From NCBI RefSeq assembly GCF_021991835.1, contig NZ_JAHDAU010000005.1:1-64000 (forward strand): DNA of 64,000 nucleotides. Direction: 5' to 3'. This DNA is from Polaribacter sargassicola (GTDB taxonomy: Bacteria; Bacteroidota; Bacteroidia; Flavobacteriales; Flavobacteriaceae). Below are positions 1 through 8,337 of the stretch, piece after piece; the first letter of the stretch is position 1; each line of letters opens with the position of its first letter. The translations under genes and the position numbers were made by a program. Below the pieces are notes generated by a model. It did no database searches. It was not told where the DNA came from and saw only the letters and a list, made by a program, of their open reading frames with translations.

Positions 1-214
1 AGTTAATGCACAAACAAGTTCTAGTTTGGTAAAGGATAGTAAAGTAGAATTGTTAAAACAAGAAGTGTCTTTAAAATCTCTTTTAGAAGTTTCTGAAGAT
101 GAAAAAGAAGAGGTTACAAAAGAAGAAAATGAAAGATCTTTAGTTATGGATACGGTAGCTTATAATGTTTATAAAAAGTTACTTTCTAGAAGATCTAAAT
201 TAATGTACTGTTAA
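1..214 (+). CDS. Small secreted protein, copy 1 (5' end cut by window edge)
   Basis: The open frame runs from base 2 and lacks its start because the window begins inside the gene. The visible 70 residues begin at the end of a signal peptide (VNAQ) and continue into a charged, Lys/Glu-rich helix, ending in SKLMYC. They align without gaps to the complete copy at 416-679 and differ at about four positions (E/K, M/I, T/N, R/K). I do not recognise the family. From the second copy it should be an exported protein of about 87 residues. A hairpin terminator follows directly at 242-273. A shorter reading starting at base 26 is possible but would drop the signal peptide. Confidence 0.75.
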   Translation, partial: VNAQTSSSLVKDSKVELLKQEVSLKSLLEVSEDEKEEVTKEENERSLVMDTVAYNVYKKLLSRRSKLMYC

Positions 215-241
215 TAGTTTAAATTTGATTTATATACATTT

Positions 242-273
242 AAAGGTAAAAGATTTTTCTTTTACCTTTTTTT
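242..273 (+). terminator. Rho-independent terminator after copy 1
   Basis: A 12-bp perfect stem (242-253 with 258-269), a 4-base loop and a following T run lie 27 bases after the stop of the first small gene. Confidence 0.75.
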
Positions 274-389
274 ATGAATTCTATTTTTATAAAACTTAGG
301 CAAACTACTTTATCTAATAATATATTACAACTTACCTACAGTTAGAGTGCATATAACGAAAAAGGCAGCAAATCACTTAGAATGATAAT

Positions 390-397
390 TACCTTTG
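390..397 (+). promoter_or_regulatory. Putative -7 promoter element (TACCTTTG)
   Basis: It matches the Bacteroidota -7 consensus TAnnTTTG and lies 18 bases before the ATG at 416. No good TTG -33 element is visible at the usual distance, so support is moderate. Confidence 0.4.
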
Positions 398-415
398 AAG
401 TGTAAAACAAATATT

Positions 416-679
416 ATGAAAAAAATACTTCTTCTTTTAGTTATTACATTCTCTATCTCAGCAACAGTTAATGCACAAACAAGTTCTAGTTTGGTAAAGG
501 ATAGTAAAGTAGAATTGTTAAAACAAGAAGTGTCTTTAAAATCTCTTTTAGAAGTTTCTGAAGATGAAAAAGAAGAGGTTACAAAAGAAGAAAATAAAAG
601 ATCTTTAGTTATAGATAATGTAGCTTATAATGTTTATAAGAAGTTACTTTCTAGAAAATCTAAATTAATGTACTGTTAA
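416..679 (+). CDS. Small secreted protein, copy 2
   Basis: The 87-residue product starts at the ATG at 416, which begins a clear signal peptide (MKKILLLLVITFSISATVNAQ) with likely cleavage after NAQ. A frame opens 21 bases earlier, but that would put a polar extension before the signal and overlap the TACCTTTG element. The mature part is about 66 residues, highly charged (KVELLKQEV, SEDEKEEVTKEE), probably helical, with a single Cys at the C-terminus. The family is not recognised. It is nearly identical to the copy just upstream, so the pair arose by recent tandem duplication. Function unknown; a periplasmic or exported location is inferred from the signal peptide only. Confidence 0.8.
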   Translation: MKKILLLLVITFSISATVNAQTSSSLVKDSKVELLKQEVSLKSLLEVSEDEKEEVTKEENKRSLVIDNVAYNVYKKLLSRKSKLMYC

Positions 680-738
680 TTACATATTACTAAAGGTGTT
701 AAAAATGGTTTAATTTGGTATTGGTTGAAATATATTTT

Positions 739-770
739 AAAGGTAAAAAGTTCTTTTTTACCTTTTTTTT
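739..770 (+). terminator. Rho-independent terminator after copy 2
   Basis: Stem 739-749 pairs with 755-765 and is followed by a T run to 770. It resembles the terminator of copy 1. It overlaps the stop codon of the convergent gene ending at 769. Confidence 0.7.
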
Positions 771-2844
771 ATTTTTGAAACAAAGGTTTATCTAAAAAAA
801 TCCATTTAAAACGGAATCCGAATTCTGTATAGGTAAATCCAGTAGAACCAGCAGTTGCTACTGCAGATGCAATATTACTTTTTAGTCCGTAAAAATTGAT
901 AAGTGCACGTTCAGAAAATTTATATCCTAATTTACCTTGTATTCTATAAGTGCTTAAAGCATCATCTTCTTCTATATATTGCAAACCAGTAGCTGCTGTT
1001 AATCCATAAAACAACTCTTTGTTCTTTGCTGCATTTTCATCTTTTATAAGATCAATAAAAACTTCTACGGCATTAAATTTACTTGGACTAAAATAAGTTT
1101 CTGGTACCTGAAGTTTAAATGAAATATTTTGATAGTTTATACCACCTTTTAAAGATGGTTTGCTTAATATATTGTAATATAAAGAGGTAAATAATAAATT
1201 TCTAGCATTATCATCACTTTGAAAAGTGTAGTAATACTGTGTAAACCAACCTAAGTTAAAGTTAGTGTTTAAACTGTAATTTAAAATCATGTTATTTTGA
1301 ACAATCTCTTCATTTAAAAGAGCTGCATTAAAACTCTGAACATCTCTTTTGTATCCAACTTCTAAATTTTGAAGTTTAAAAGGTTTTATGTTTAATGAAA
1401 TATCAGTTATAAATTGGTTGTATTTATTTTCATCAGAATTAGAGGCTGTAACACCAAAACTACCTTTTAAGGTTAAATTGTTTAATAATTGATAAGATGC
1501 ACCAAATAATAAATTGTTTGTTATTGCACTTAAATTAGTAGCATCATTAGATGTAGTTCTGTAGTTATAGTTGGCTAATAATTTAAATTTTGTAGAAAAT
1601 GGAATTTCTGAATTAGCAGTGTAAGAATATGCTTTATTATCTCCGTTATCAAAAGAATATGTTGCTTTAGTTTCTACATTAGGTGTAAAACTTAAATCTA
1701 ATTGTTTTATAAAATTGGTTGCATCTTTTTGATTTTCATAAAAAAGCAAGGTGTTTTCTGCACTTTTATATGCTTCTTTAAAGTAACCAGAAGCTTTTAG
1801 TGCATTTGCTTTTCCTAAATTTCCATCAAAAGAAGCACTATCTTTTTTTAATATTAAATTGTAATCTGTTAAACTCTTTTTAAAATCACTTTTGTAAATA
1901 TTTAGTGTTGCTCTTAAAGAAAGTATCCATTTTTTTGGATCTTCATTATTTTCTAAAAGTTTATTAATTTCAGATTCAGCATCGGCATATTTTTTATTCC
2001 AAATTAAAGCCTGAATATTTCTTTCTATTGTTTGATTTTTTAACGTTTCAGAAGTGTTTTCATCTATGCTATTCAATGCTTTTTCACTAATATTCAATGC
2101 GTTTTTTTCATTACCTTTTAAATGATATGCTAAAGAAATTCCGTTTAAAGAAATTAGTTTATTTTCCTTATTTTCTCCTATAATTTCATAAGTTTTCTTA
2201 GCTTTTTCAATCTGATTAGAAATTAGATAGAGATTTGCTAAGTTTAACAAAGTTTCTTTATCATTATTAAATGTTTTTAAATTTTCTTTTAATAAATTTT
2301 CTGCAATATTATATTCTCTAGTTTGTACTTTTAAATTAGCTAAACCTAATCTCATGTACTTTTTAGAAACTAGAGCGTTAGGATTTCCAGGAATAACAAC
2401 AAGAGCTTTATCAACATTAATTAAAGCTTCTTCAAATTCTTTTAAATTAGATAAAGTATTAGCATAACCTAATAAAGCAGCAAAACTTTTATTGTTTTCT
2501 TTTAAAAGTGTTTGATAATATAATTTTGCTTTTGGGTAATTTTTGCCCCAAAGTAAAGATTCTGCATAATTTAATTTTACTTCAAAGTCTGTTGGATAAT
2601 CTTTTAAAAGATCTGTAAAAATTGATGTAGCTTTTGTTGCATCTCCATTTAATCCAACAGCTCTACCATAACAAAGTATAGCAGTTTTATTAGTAGGATA
2701 TTCTTTTAGTATATCTTCAAAAAAGATTTCGGCTTTTTGATATTTACCAGTTTCTAAGTATGTAAAACCTTCTTTCATGTTTTGTCCAAAAACTTGTAGA
2801 CTAAAAAAAAGAAAGAAAAAAAGTGTAGAATATAGTAGTTTCAT
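769..2844 (-). CDS. TPR-repeat outer-membrane beta-barrel protein (PgaA/PelB-like role)
   Basis: This 691-residue protein has a signal peptide (residues 1-21, ending VFGQ). Residues about 22-380 are TPR-like helical repeats (for example ETGKYQKAEIFFEDIL and GKNYPKAKLYYQTLL). Residues about 395-691 alternate short hydrophobic and polar stretches as in an outer-membrane beta-barrel. TPR-plus-barrel is the layout of exopolysaccharide export porins such as PgaA, BcsC and PelB. It is divergently placed from a flippase-like gene and a GT4 gene, which supports a role as the secretin for that locus. The exact family (a YaiO-type barrel is possible) cannot be fixed by eye. The export role is inference from architecture and context. 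Confidence 0.7.
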   Translation of the reverse strand: MKLLYSTLFFFLFFSLQVFGQNMKEGFTYLETGKYQKAEIFFEDILKEYPTNKTAILCYGRAVGLNGDATKATSIFTDLLKDYPTDFEVKLNYAESLLWGKNYPKAKLYYQTLLKENNKSFAALLGYANTLSNLKEFEEALINVDKALVVIPGNPNALVSKKYMRLGLANLKVQTREYNIAENLLKENLKTFNNDKETLLNLANLYLISNQIEKAKKTYEIIGENKENKLISLNGISLAYHLKGNEKNALNISEKALNSIDENTSETLKNQTIERNIQALIWNKKYADAESEINKLLENNEDPKKWILSLRATLNIYKSDFKKSLTDYNLILKKDSASFDGNLGKANALKASGYFKEAYKSAENTLLFYENQKDATNFIKQLDLSFTPNVETKATYSFDNGDNKAYSYTANSEIPFSTKFKLLANYNYRTTSNDATNLSAITNNLLFGASYQLLNNLTLKGSFGVTASNSDENKYNQFITDISLNIKPFKLQNLEVGYKRDVQSFNAALLNEEIVQNNMILNYSLNTNFNLGWFTQYYYTFQSDDNARNLLFTSLYYNILSKPSLKGGINYQNISFKLQVPETYFSPSKFNAVEVFIDLIKDENAAKNKELFYGLTAATGLQYIEEDDALSTYRIQGKLGYKFSERALINFYGLKSNIASAVATAGSTGFTYTEFGFRFKWIFLDKPLFQK

Positions 2845-3102
2845 AGTAAAAAAGATTTCAAATGCAAGTTAAGCATTAGTATTTTATCATTAGACTATAT
2901 ATTGTTGTTTTTAAACGATAATTGAATAATTTTTAATTTAGATATTTAGAGTTTTGGCATTTTAAAAAAGAAAATATTTTTTCTTAGATGATTTAAATTT
3001 GAAATTTTAAATGTTTTTAACATTTTGTAATGTAGATTATCATTTTTAAGAAATTTATGATTAAATTATACTCGTAAAAATAGCTATTGTAAAAAAAATA
3101 AA

Positions 3103-4362
3103 ATGCGACCAATTATTAGATTTGTAAAAAATGGTATAAAGCCAGAGCAGTTATTTATGTTAAGTGTTCTTTTGGTTAATGGTGGTAACTATTTATATAA
3201 TTTGGTATTGGGTAGAGTTTTAGGCCCAGAAAAGTTTGCCGATGCAGCAATTTTAATAACTTTTTTACTAGTACTTTCTTTTGTTGCCATGACATTTCAG
3301 TTAGTAACAGCTAAATTTTCGGTTTTGTTTGAAGATTCTGTCTTTACAGGCTTTATTTCTAAAATTTATAAAAATGCTTTGTTTACAGGTGTCTTTTTAG
3401 GAATCTTAATTGTTATATTTTCATCTCAATTACAAAGTTTTTTTAGAACAACATCTTCTACTATGTTTCTTATTTTTGGTTTAGGTGTTCCTTTTTATTT
3501 TTTAATGAGTGTTAACAGAGGTGTTTTTCAAGGAAAACAAGAATTAAAATCACTTTCAATTACTTATCAATCAGAAATGATAAGTCGTTTATTATTAACA
3601 TTTACCTTGTTATATTTATTAGAAGTAGATTCTTCTTTAATTATAGCTATTGGTATTTTTTGTTCTTTTATCTTTGGTTTAATCCCTTTTAAGAAAGGTA
3701 ATTTATCTTTATTTAAGCCTTTTAAATTAGATGATTCAGAAAAAAAAATAGTTAAAAACTTTTTTATAATAACAGCTTTTTATGAGTTAACACAGATAAT
3801 AATAAATAATAGTGATATCTTATTAGTTAAACATTATTTTGAATCTTATGAAGCAGGTTTATACGCATCATTGGCATTAATAGGTAGAGTTGTTTATTTT
3901 ATAGCTTGGATGTTTGTAATGTTATTGTTACCAAAAGTGGTTCAATTAAAAAAAGACGGAAAAGACACCTTACCAATTTTATTAAAATATGTAGTATATA
4001 TTGGTGTTATTGCAGCAACAATTGTTATTAGTTGTTTTCTTTTTCCGGATGAGATAATTAAAATATTATTTGGTAATGAATATATATCAGTGTCTTCATT
4101 ATTATGGAAATATGCATCAGCAACAGGTATTTTTGCAATATCTAACATATTTGCATATTATTACTTATCTCTAGATAAATATGTTCCGGTAGTACTTTCT
4201 GGTATTTTTGGAATGTTACAAATAATATTGGTTGTTCTCTTTCATAATTCATTAGAACAAGTTGTTCATGTACAAATAATAGCAATGGTTTTGTTATTAA
4301 TTGTACAATTAAGTTTTTTCTTTTTTAAAGATTCTAAATCAACAAAAGAAATAAAAAATTAG
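3103..4362 (+). CDS. MOP-superfamily polysaccharide flippase-like membrane protein
   Basis: The 419-residue product is almost entirely hydrophobic, with about 12 predicted membrane segments and an early polar motif (NYLYNLVLGRVLGPEKFADA) typical of Wzx/MATE-type oligosaccharide flippases. Its C-terminus is short and lysine-rich. Family members move lipid-linked glycans across the inner membrane; PelG of the Pel system belongs to the same superfamily. It lies 64 bases before a GT4 glycosyltransferase on the same strand, matching the PelF/PelG pairing, and is divergent from the TPR/beta-barrel gene. Flippase versus PelG-like synthase subunit cannot be decided from sequence alone. Confidence 0.75.
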   Translation: MRPIIRFVKNGIKPEQLFMLSVLLVNGGNYLYNLVLGRVLGPEKFADAAILITFLLVLSFVAMTFQLVTAKFSVLFEDSVFTGFISKIYKNALFTGVFLGILIVIFSSQLQSFFRTTSSTMFLIFGLGVPFYFLMSVNRGVFQGKQELKSLSITYQSEMISRLLLTFTLLYLLEVDSSLIIAIGIFCSFIFGLIPFKKGNLSLFKPFKLDDSEKKIVKNFFIITAFYELTQIIINNSDILLVKHYFESYEAGLYASLALIGRVVYFIAWMFVMLLLPKVVQLKKDGKDTLPILLKYVVYIGVIAATIVISCFLFPDEIIKILFGNEYISVSSLLWKYASATGIFAISNIFAYYYLSLDKYVPVVLSGIFGMLQIILVVLFHNSLEQVVHVQIIAMVLLLIVQLSFFFFKDSKSTKEIKN

Positions 4363-4426
4363 TAATTTAAAGTAAAGTGTAAATACTCAAAAGATAAAAG
4401 TATTAGTCGTAAAAAAAATTAATAAA

Positions 4427-5608
4427 ATGAAATTAGCTATTGTAACTGCATATCCACCTAGTAAAGTAACTTTAACAGAATATGCATACCATTTGGTAAA
4501 GAGTTTTAGGCAAAGTGAAAAAGTAACGGAGTTAATTTTACTTACAGATGAAACGCCAGAAGCAAAAGATATTAATTTTACAGAAAAAGGATGTAAAATT
4601 ACGGTTAAAGAGTGTTGGAAGTTTAATAGTTACGGCAACACAACTAAAGTAATAAAAGCTTTAAATGAAACAAAACCAGATGCTATATTATTTAACTTAC
4701 AATTTATGAAATTTGGTGATAAAAAAGTTGTGGCAGCTTTAGGTTTAGCCTTGCCTTTAATGTCTAAACTAAAAGGAATACCTACAATTGTATTGTTACA
4801 TAATATTTTAGAGCAAGTAGATTTAGGAAGCGCTGGTTTTACAACCAATAAATTGGCTCAAAAAATATATAATTTTATAGGAACTACATTAACTAAATTA
4901 ATTTTAAAAGCAGATTTAGTAGCTGTTACTATGGATAAATATGTTACTACTTTAGTGGATAAATATAAAGTAGATAATGTTAAAATGATTCCTCATGGAA
5001 CGTTTGAAATACCAGAAAATCCTTCTCAAAAATTACCAGAAGGACCAATGAAAATAATGGCTTTTGGTAAATTTGGAACTTATAAAAAAGTTGAATCTAT
5101 GATTGAAGCTGTAGAGATTGTAAGAAAAGAAACAGCTTTAGATTTAGAAATTGTAATTGCCGGTACAGATAACCCTAATGTACCAGGTTATTTAGAAAAT
5201 GCAAAAGAAACTTATAAACATGTGCCTCAACTTACATTTACAGGTTATGTAGAAGAAAACCAGGTAGAACCTTTATTTGTAGAAAGTGCAGTAGTTGTTT
5301 TTCCGTATACATCTACAACTGGTAGTTCTGGAGTTTTGCACCAAGCGGGTAGTTATGGTAAAGCTGTAGTAATGCCAAATTTAGGAGATTTAACAACTTT
5401 AATAGAAGATGAAGGTTATAGAGGAGAGTTTTTTGAACCAGAAAGTGTACAGAGTTTAGCCAATGCAATTAAAGCGATTGTAACTAATGAAGCTTATAGA
5501 ATTGAGTTAGGAGAAACAAATTATAAAGCAGCAACTGCATATCCTATGGAAAGAATAACTAATATTTACCTAGAAGAATTTGAAAAAATTATAGCTAAAA
5601 AGAGTTAA
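4427..5608 (+). CDS. Family 4 (GT-B) glycosyltransferase
   Basis: The 393-residue protein has the two Rossmann-like halves of GT-B enzymes. The N-terminal half opens with KLAIVTAYPPSKVTLTEYA and carries LLHNILEQVD. The C-terminal half starts near residue 205 (KIMAFGKFGTYKKVESMIEA) and has the GT4 donor-site region around residue 290 (VVVFPYTSTTGSSGVLHQA), although the usual E-x7-E spacing is altered. There is no signal peptide, so it is cytosolic. It follows the flippase-like gene by 64 bases, probably in one transcript, and ends 3 bases from the convergent hydrolase gene. Substrate unknown; a PelF-like polymerising or priming role is inference. Confidence 0.8.
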   Translation: MKLAIVTAYPPSKVTLTEYAYHLVKSFRQSEKVTELILLTDETPEAKDINFTEKGCKITVKECWKFNSYGNTTKVIKALNETKPDAILFNLQFMKFGDKKVVAALGLALPLMSKLKGIPTIVLLHNILEQVDLGSAGFTTNKLAQKIYNFIGTTLTKLILKADLVAVTMDKYVTTLVDKYKVDNVKMIPHGTFEIPENPSQKLPEGPMKIMAFGKFGTYKKVESMIEAVEIVRKETALDLEIVIAGTDNPNVPGYLENAKETYKHVPQLTFTGYVEENQVEPLFVESAVVVFPYTSTTGSSGVLHQAGSYGKAVVMPNLGDLTTLIEDEGYRGEFFEPESVQSLANAIKAIVTNEAYRIELGETNYKAATAYPMERITNIYLEEFEKIIAKKS

Positions 5609-5611
5609 ATT

Positions 5612-7126
5612 TTAATTAGAAATATATTTATAAGATAATTTTTTTTCTCCTTTATTATTTATAAAACCAAATTTTTTCTGAGGATTTGTACGCCAAGGAA
5701 GTTTACCTAAAACTTCTTTTGGTACAATATCAAAATCATATAAGGTCCAAGACATAAAAGGTACATTATTTTTTGTTAAGATATTTTGTATTTCTTTGTG
5801 GTATAATGCTTGGTCTTCTTCAGAACTAGCAAAAGGTCTCCAAAAACCACCATAAGAAGATAAGCCAAATTCTTGTAAAATAATTGGCTTGTCTGTTATT
5901 TTGGTTTTTAAATCTAAATATTCTTTTTCAAAATTAGCAATGTCTTCGTAATAATGAAATGAAACAACATCTACTTTTTCTTTTAAAATTGTAGCACTTT
6001 CTGTATTAGACCAACCAATAGTAACAGGATGATTTTTATCTATATCTTTAATTAAGATAATCATAAAATCTAACCAAGCAGTTACGTTTTCTTTTCCTCT
6101 AGAATCAAAATCTAAATTTGGTTCATTTTTAACATCCCAAGCTAAAATTGCGTTATGATCTTTAAAGGTTTCAACAATTGTTTCTGCATGTCTTTGGTTT
6201 AAGGTCCAATCTAAAACATCGTAATTTCCATAAAAATCAAATAAAGTAACTACTACCTTTAAATCTACTTTTAGTGCAATATCTAATACTTGTTTAAGTT
6301 TTTCTAATTTTTCCCACTTTACATTTGCTTTACCAAAGTCTTCATAAGGCACAAAAATTCTTATTGAATTTAAATTAGCCTTTTTAATAATATTAAAATC
6401 TTTTTCTATAATATTAATATCAAATTTATCACCATACATATCCCAAGGTGTTGCTTGTGGATAATAATTAATGCCTTTAATATTTGTGTAGCTAATAGGG
6501 GTTTTTTGAGAAATGTCTTTAAATTTTTCTGATGATTCTTTAACCATGTGTCTTACACGCCAAAAACCATCTTCTAACAGTAAAACGTACTTGTAATCAG
6601 AAACTTCCGTAGATTCTAAAACAAGTTTATCATCTTTAAAAACCTTTTTATATTCTATTGCATTTGTATCTTTTAAAACAATTAATTGCCCATCTTCACT
6701 AAAAAACTCAATATCTAAATTGTGTTGTAAAGTAGTAGACTGAATAGAAGTGTTGTTTAATTTATTGTAATCTAAAATATCATAAATGTTATTTCTTGCA
6801 CTTTCTGTAAAATAATCTTTAATACCAACTCTTGTATTGGTTTTGTATGCAATATGTTTTACATACCAAGAATCTATATAATCATTTTGTACAGCATTTA
6901 GTTTTTGTTTGCTAATTTCTCTACCTTCATTACCATCTAGTTTCCAAGAAATTTTAGGTAAATATTGGTCTACTTTTTTTACTTCTGTATGTAGCATTTT
7001 ACTTCTGTCTGCACCTGTATTTAAAAAACTAAAAATAGAGCTGATTAAAAATAATAATACACCAGTTATCATTAAATAAGTTAGCATTAAAACTGCTCTA
7101 AGAATTCTTTTGTTTGTTTTTACCAT
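5612..7126 (-). CDS. Membrane-anchored clan GH-A (GH5-like) glycoside hydrolase
   Basis: A 504-residue protein with one N-terminal membrane segment (about residues 10-35). A middle domain (about 60-200) looks NTF2-like. A (beta/alpha)8 hydrolase domain follows from about 215. The acid/base Glu is in DVKNEPNLDF (E335) and the likely nucleophile in PIILQEFG (E419), the paired signature of clan GH-A retaining enzymes. The anchor places the enzyme on the periplasmic face. It overlaps the upstream gene by 7 bases and is the last gene of a three-gene minus-strand operon in the exopolysaccharide locus. Such hydrolases (BcsZ, PslG, the PelA hydrolase domain) often trim the polymer during secretion. 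The glycosidic bond cut is unknown. Confidence 0.8.
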   Translation of the reverse strand: MVKTNKRILRAVLMLTYLMITGVLLFLISSIFSFLNTGADRSKMLHTEVKKVDQYLPKISWKLDGNEGREISKQKLNAVQNDYIDSWYVKHIAYKTNTRVGIKDYFTESARNNIYDILDYNKLNNTSIQSTTLQHNLDIEFFSEDGQLIVLKDTNAIEYKKVFKDDKLVLESTEVSDYKYVLLLEDGFWRVRHMVKESSEKFKDISQKTPISYTNIKGINYYPQATPWDMYGDKFDINIIEKDFNIIKKANLNSIRIFVPYEDFGKANVKWEKLEKLKQVLDIALKVDLKVVVTLFDFYGNYDVLDWTLNQRHAETIVETFKDHNAILAWDVKNEPNLDFDSRGKENVTAWLDFMIILIKDIDKNHPVTIGWSNTESATILKEKVDVVSFHYYEDIANFEKEYLDLKTKITDKPIILQEFGLSSYGGFWRPFASSEEDQALYHKEIQNILTKNNVPFMSWTLYDFDIVPKEVLGKLPWRTNPQKKFGFINNKGEKKLSYKYISN

Positions 7127-8337
7127 ATTTTAAAACTTTTAAATTCTTTTTTTATTCCTGCAGTTTCTATTATAATTTGATATTGCCCTTTTTCATAAAT
7201 ATTAGGATCTAGAAAAAAGCTTGCAAAACCGTTGTTAGATTCTTTGTAAAGAGCATTAATTAAGATATCTTTTTTATAGATAGATAATTTAACAGATAAA
7301 CCATCTGGTATAATTTGTCCCATAAAACTTTCTAAAGGTCCAACATTTACAACTCTATTATTTTCTTTAAAAGAAACAATATAATCATCGATAACTTTTT
7401 TATATTTTATTGTTAATGTATTACTTTCTGCAATACCAATAAAGTAAGCTTTTATTTTCCAAATATCTTCAAAATCTGGATGTATAATTTTAGCATGTGC
7501 AACACCGTTTATAGTTGTAGCAGCTGTTTTTAAAATGCCTCCTTCTTTATTTGTAATATAAAACTCTATGTAACTACCATCACTAATAATATTTTTGTTT
7601 TTGTCTCTAATAATAGAAGTATAAAATGTAGTTATTTGGTTTCCGTCTGCATATTCATGATTTCTATCAACAAAAATTTTAAAATCTGTAGCAATTGCAG
7701 GCATAATATTTACATCAAATTCTTTAGAATTTAAACCATAAGATTCTGAAGAAATAATCATTCTTCCACTTTTTGTAGGAGAATATATATTTTTATAACC
7801 AATTAATTTATCGGTTAAAATAGCTTCTTTTTTTTCTGATTGTAAGAATTGATGTTTTACAGTTACTTTGCTATTATCAATAATTGGGTTATCTAAACTA
7901 TCAGTTGGTATAACTACTAACATTGTGTAATCTAAGCCACCAGCATCTATACTGGGCGGACCTAAATATGTTTCTATTGATGTTGGTTGTTGTTTTGGTT
8001 TTAAAGTAATATTACCAGAAAGAATTTCTTTGTTGTTAATTAATTTCCAAGATAAGATTCCTCTTTTTTTAGATAAAAAAAAGGGTATTTCAAAAGAAAT
8101 TTTTTCTTCTGAAATAATTGGTTTAATAACACTAGAGCCATAACTATTAGAACAGTATAAGGTGTAGTTATTGTTATCTTTAGTCTTAAAATCTAGTATA
8201 ATTTTATCGCTTACAGTATATTCTGTTTGTGTTGATAATAATGATACAAGTGTGTTTTTAGTAATTATTTCTTGAGAAAAAGAAGAGATAATTACTAATT
8301 GAAAAAAAAGTAGAAAATAGATTTGTTTCAATTTCAT
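7120..8337 (-). CDS. Secreted beta-sandwich (Ig-like) protein of the exopolysaccharide locus
   Basis: The 405-residue protein has a signal peptide (MKLKQIYFLLFFQLVIISSFSQ). The rest is beta-rich with several Ig-like or invasin/CARDB-like modules. One of them (about residues 215-300) has a pattern typical of bacterial Ig-like domains (DGNQITTFYTSIIRDKNKN). No catalytic motif is seen. It sits between the GT-C membrane protein (1-base TAATG junction) and the GH-A hydrolase (7-base overlap), so the three are almost certainly co-translated. A scaffold or glycan-binding role in the periplasm is plausible but inferred only from context. I do not recognise a named family. Confidence 0.65.
   Translation of the reverse strand: MKLKQIYFLLFFQLVIISSFSQEIITKNTLVSLLSTQTEYTVSDKIILDFKTKDNNNYTLYCSNSYGSSVIKPIISEEKISFEIPFFLSKKRGILSWKLINNKEILSGNITLKPKQQPTSIETYLGPPSIDAGGLDYTMLVVIPTDSLDNPIIDNSKVTVKHQFLQSEKKEAILTDKLIGYKNIYSPTKSGRMIISSESYGLNSKEFDVNIMPAIATDFKIFVDRNHEYADGNQITTFYTSIIRDKNKNIISDGSYIEFYITNKEGGILKTAATTINGVAHAKIIHPDFEDIWKIKAYFIGIAESNTLTIKYKKVIDDYIVSFKENNRVVNVGPLESFMGQIIPDGLSVKLSIYKKDILINALYKESNNGFASFFLDPNIYEKGQYQIIIETAGIKKEFKSFKIW

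Larger units (their letters stand above)
1..679 (+). repeat. Tandem gene duplication (1-214 and 466-679)
   Basis: Bases 1-214 and 466-679 are near-identical at a constant offset of 465 with no indels. Both copies are followed by a similar AAAGGTAAAA hairpin terminator, so the duplicated unit includes gene and terminator. The spacer between the copies (about 200 bases) is not duplicated within what is visible. The array may extend left of the window. Confidence 0.85.
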
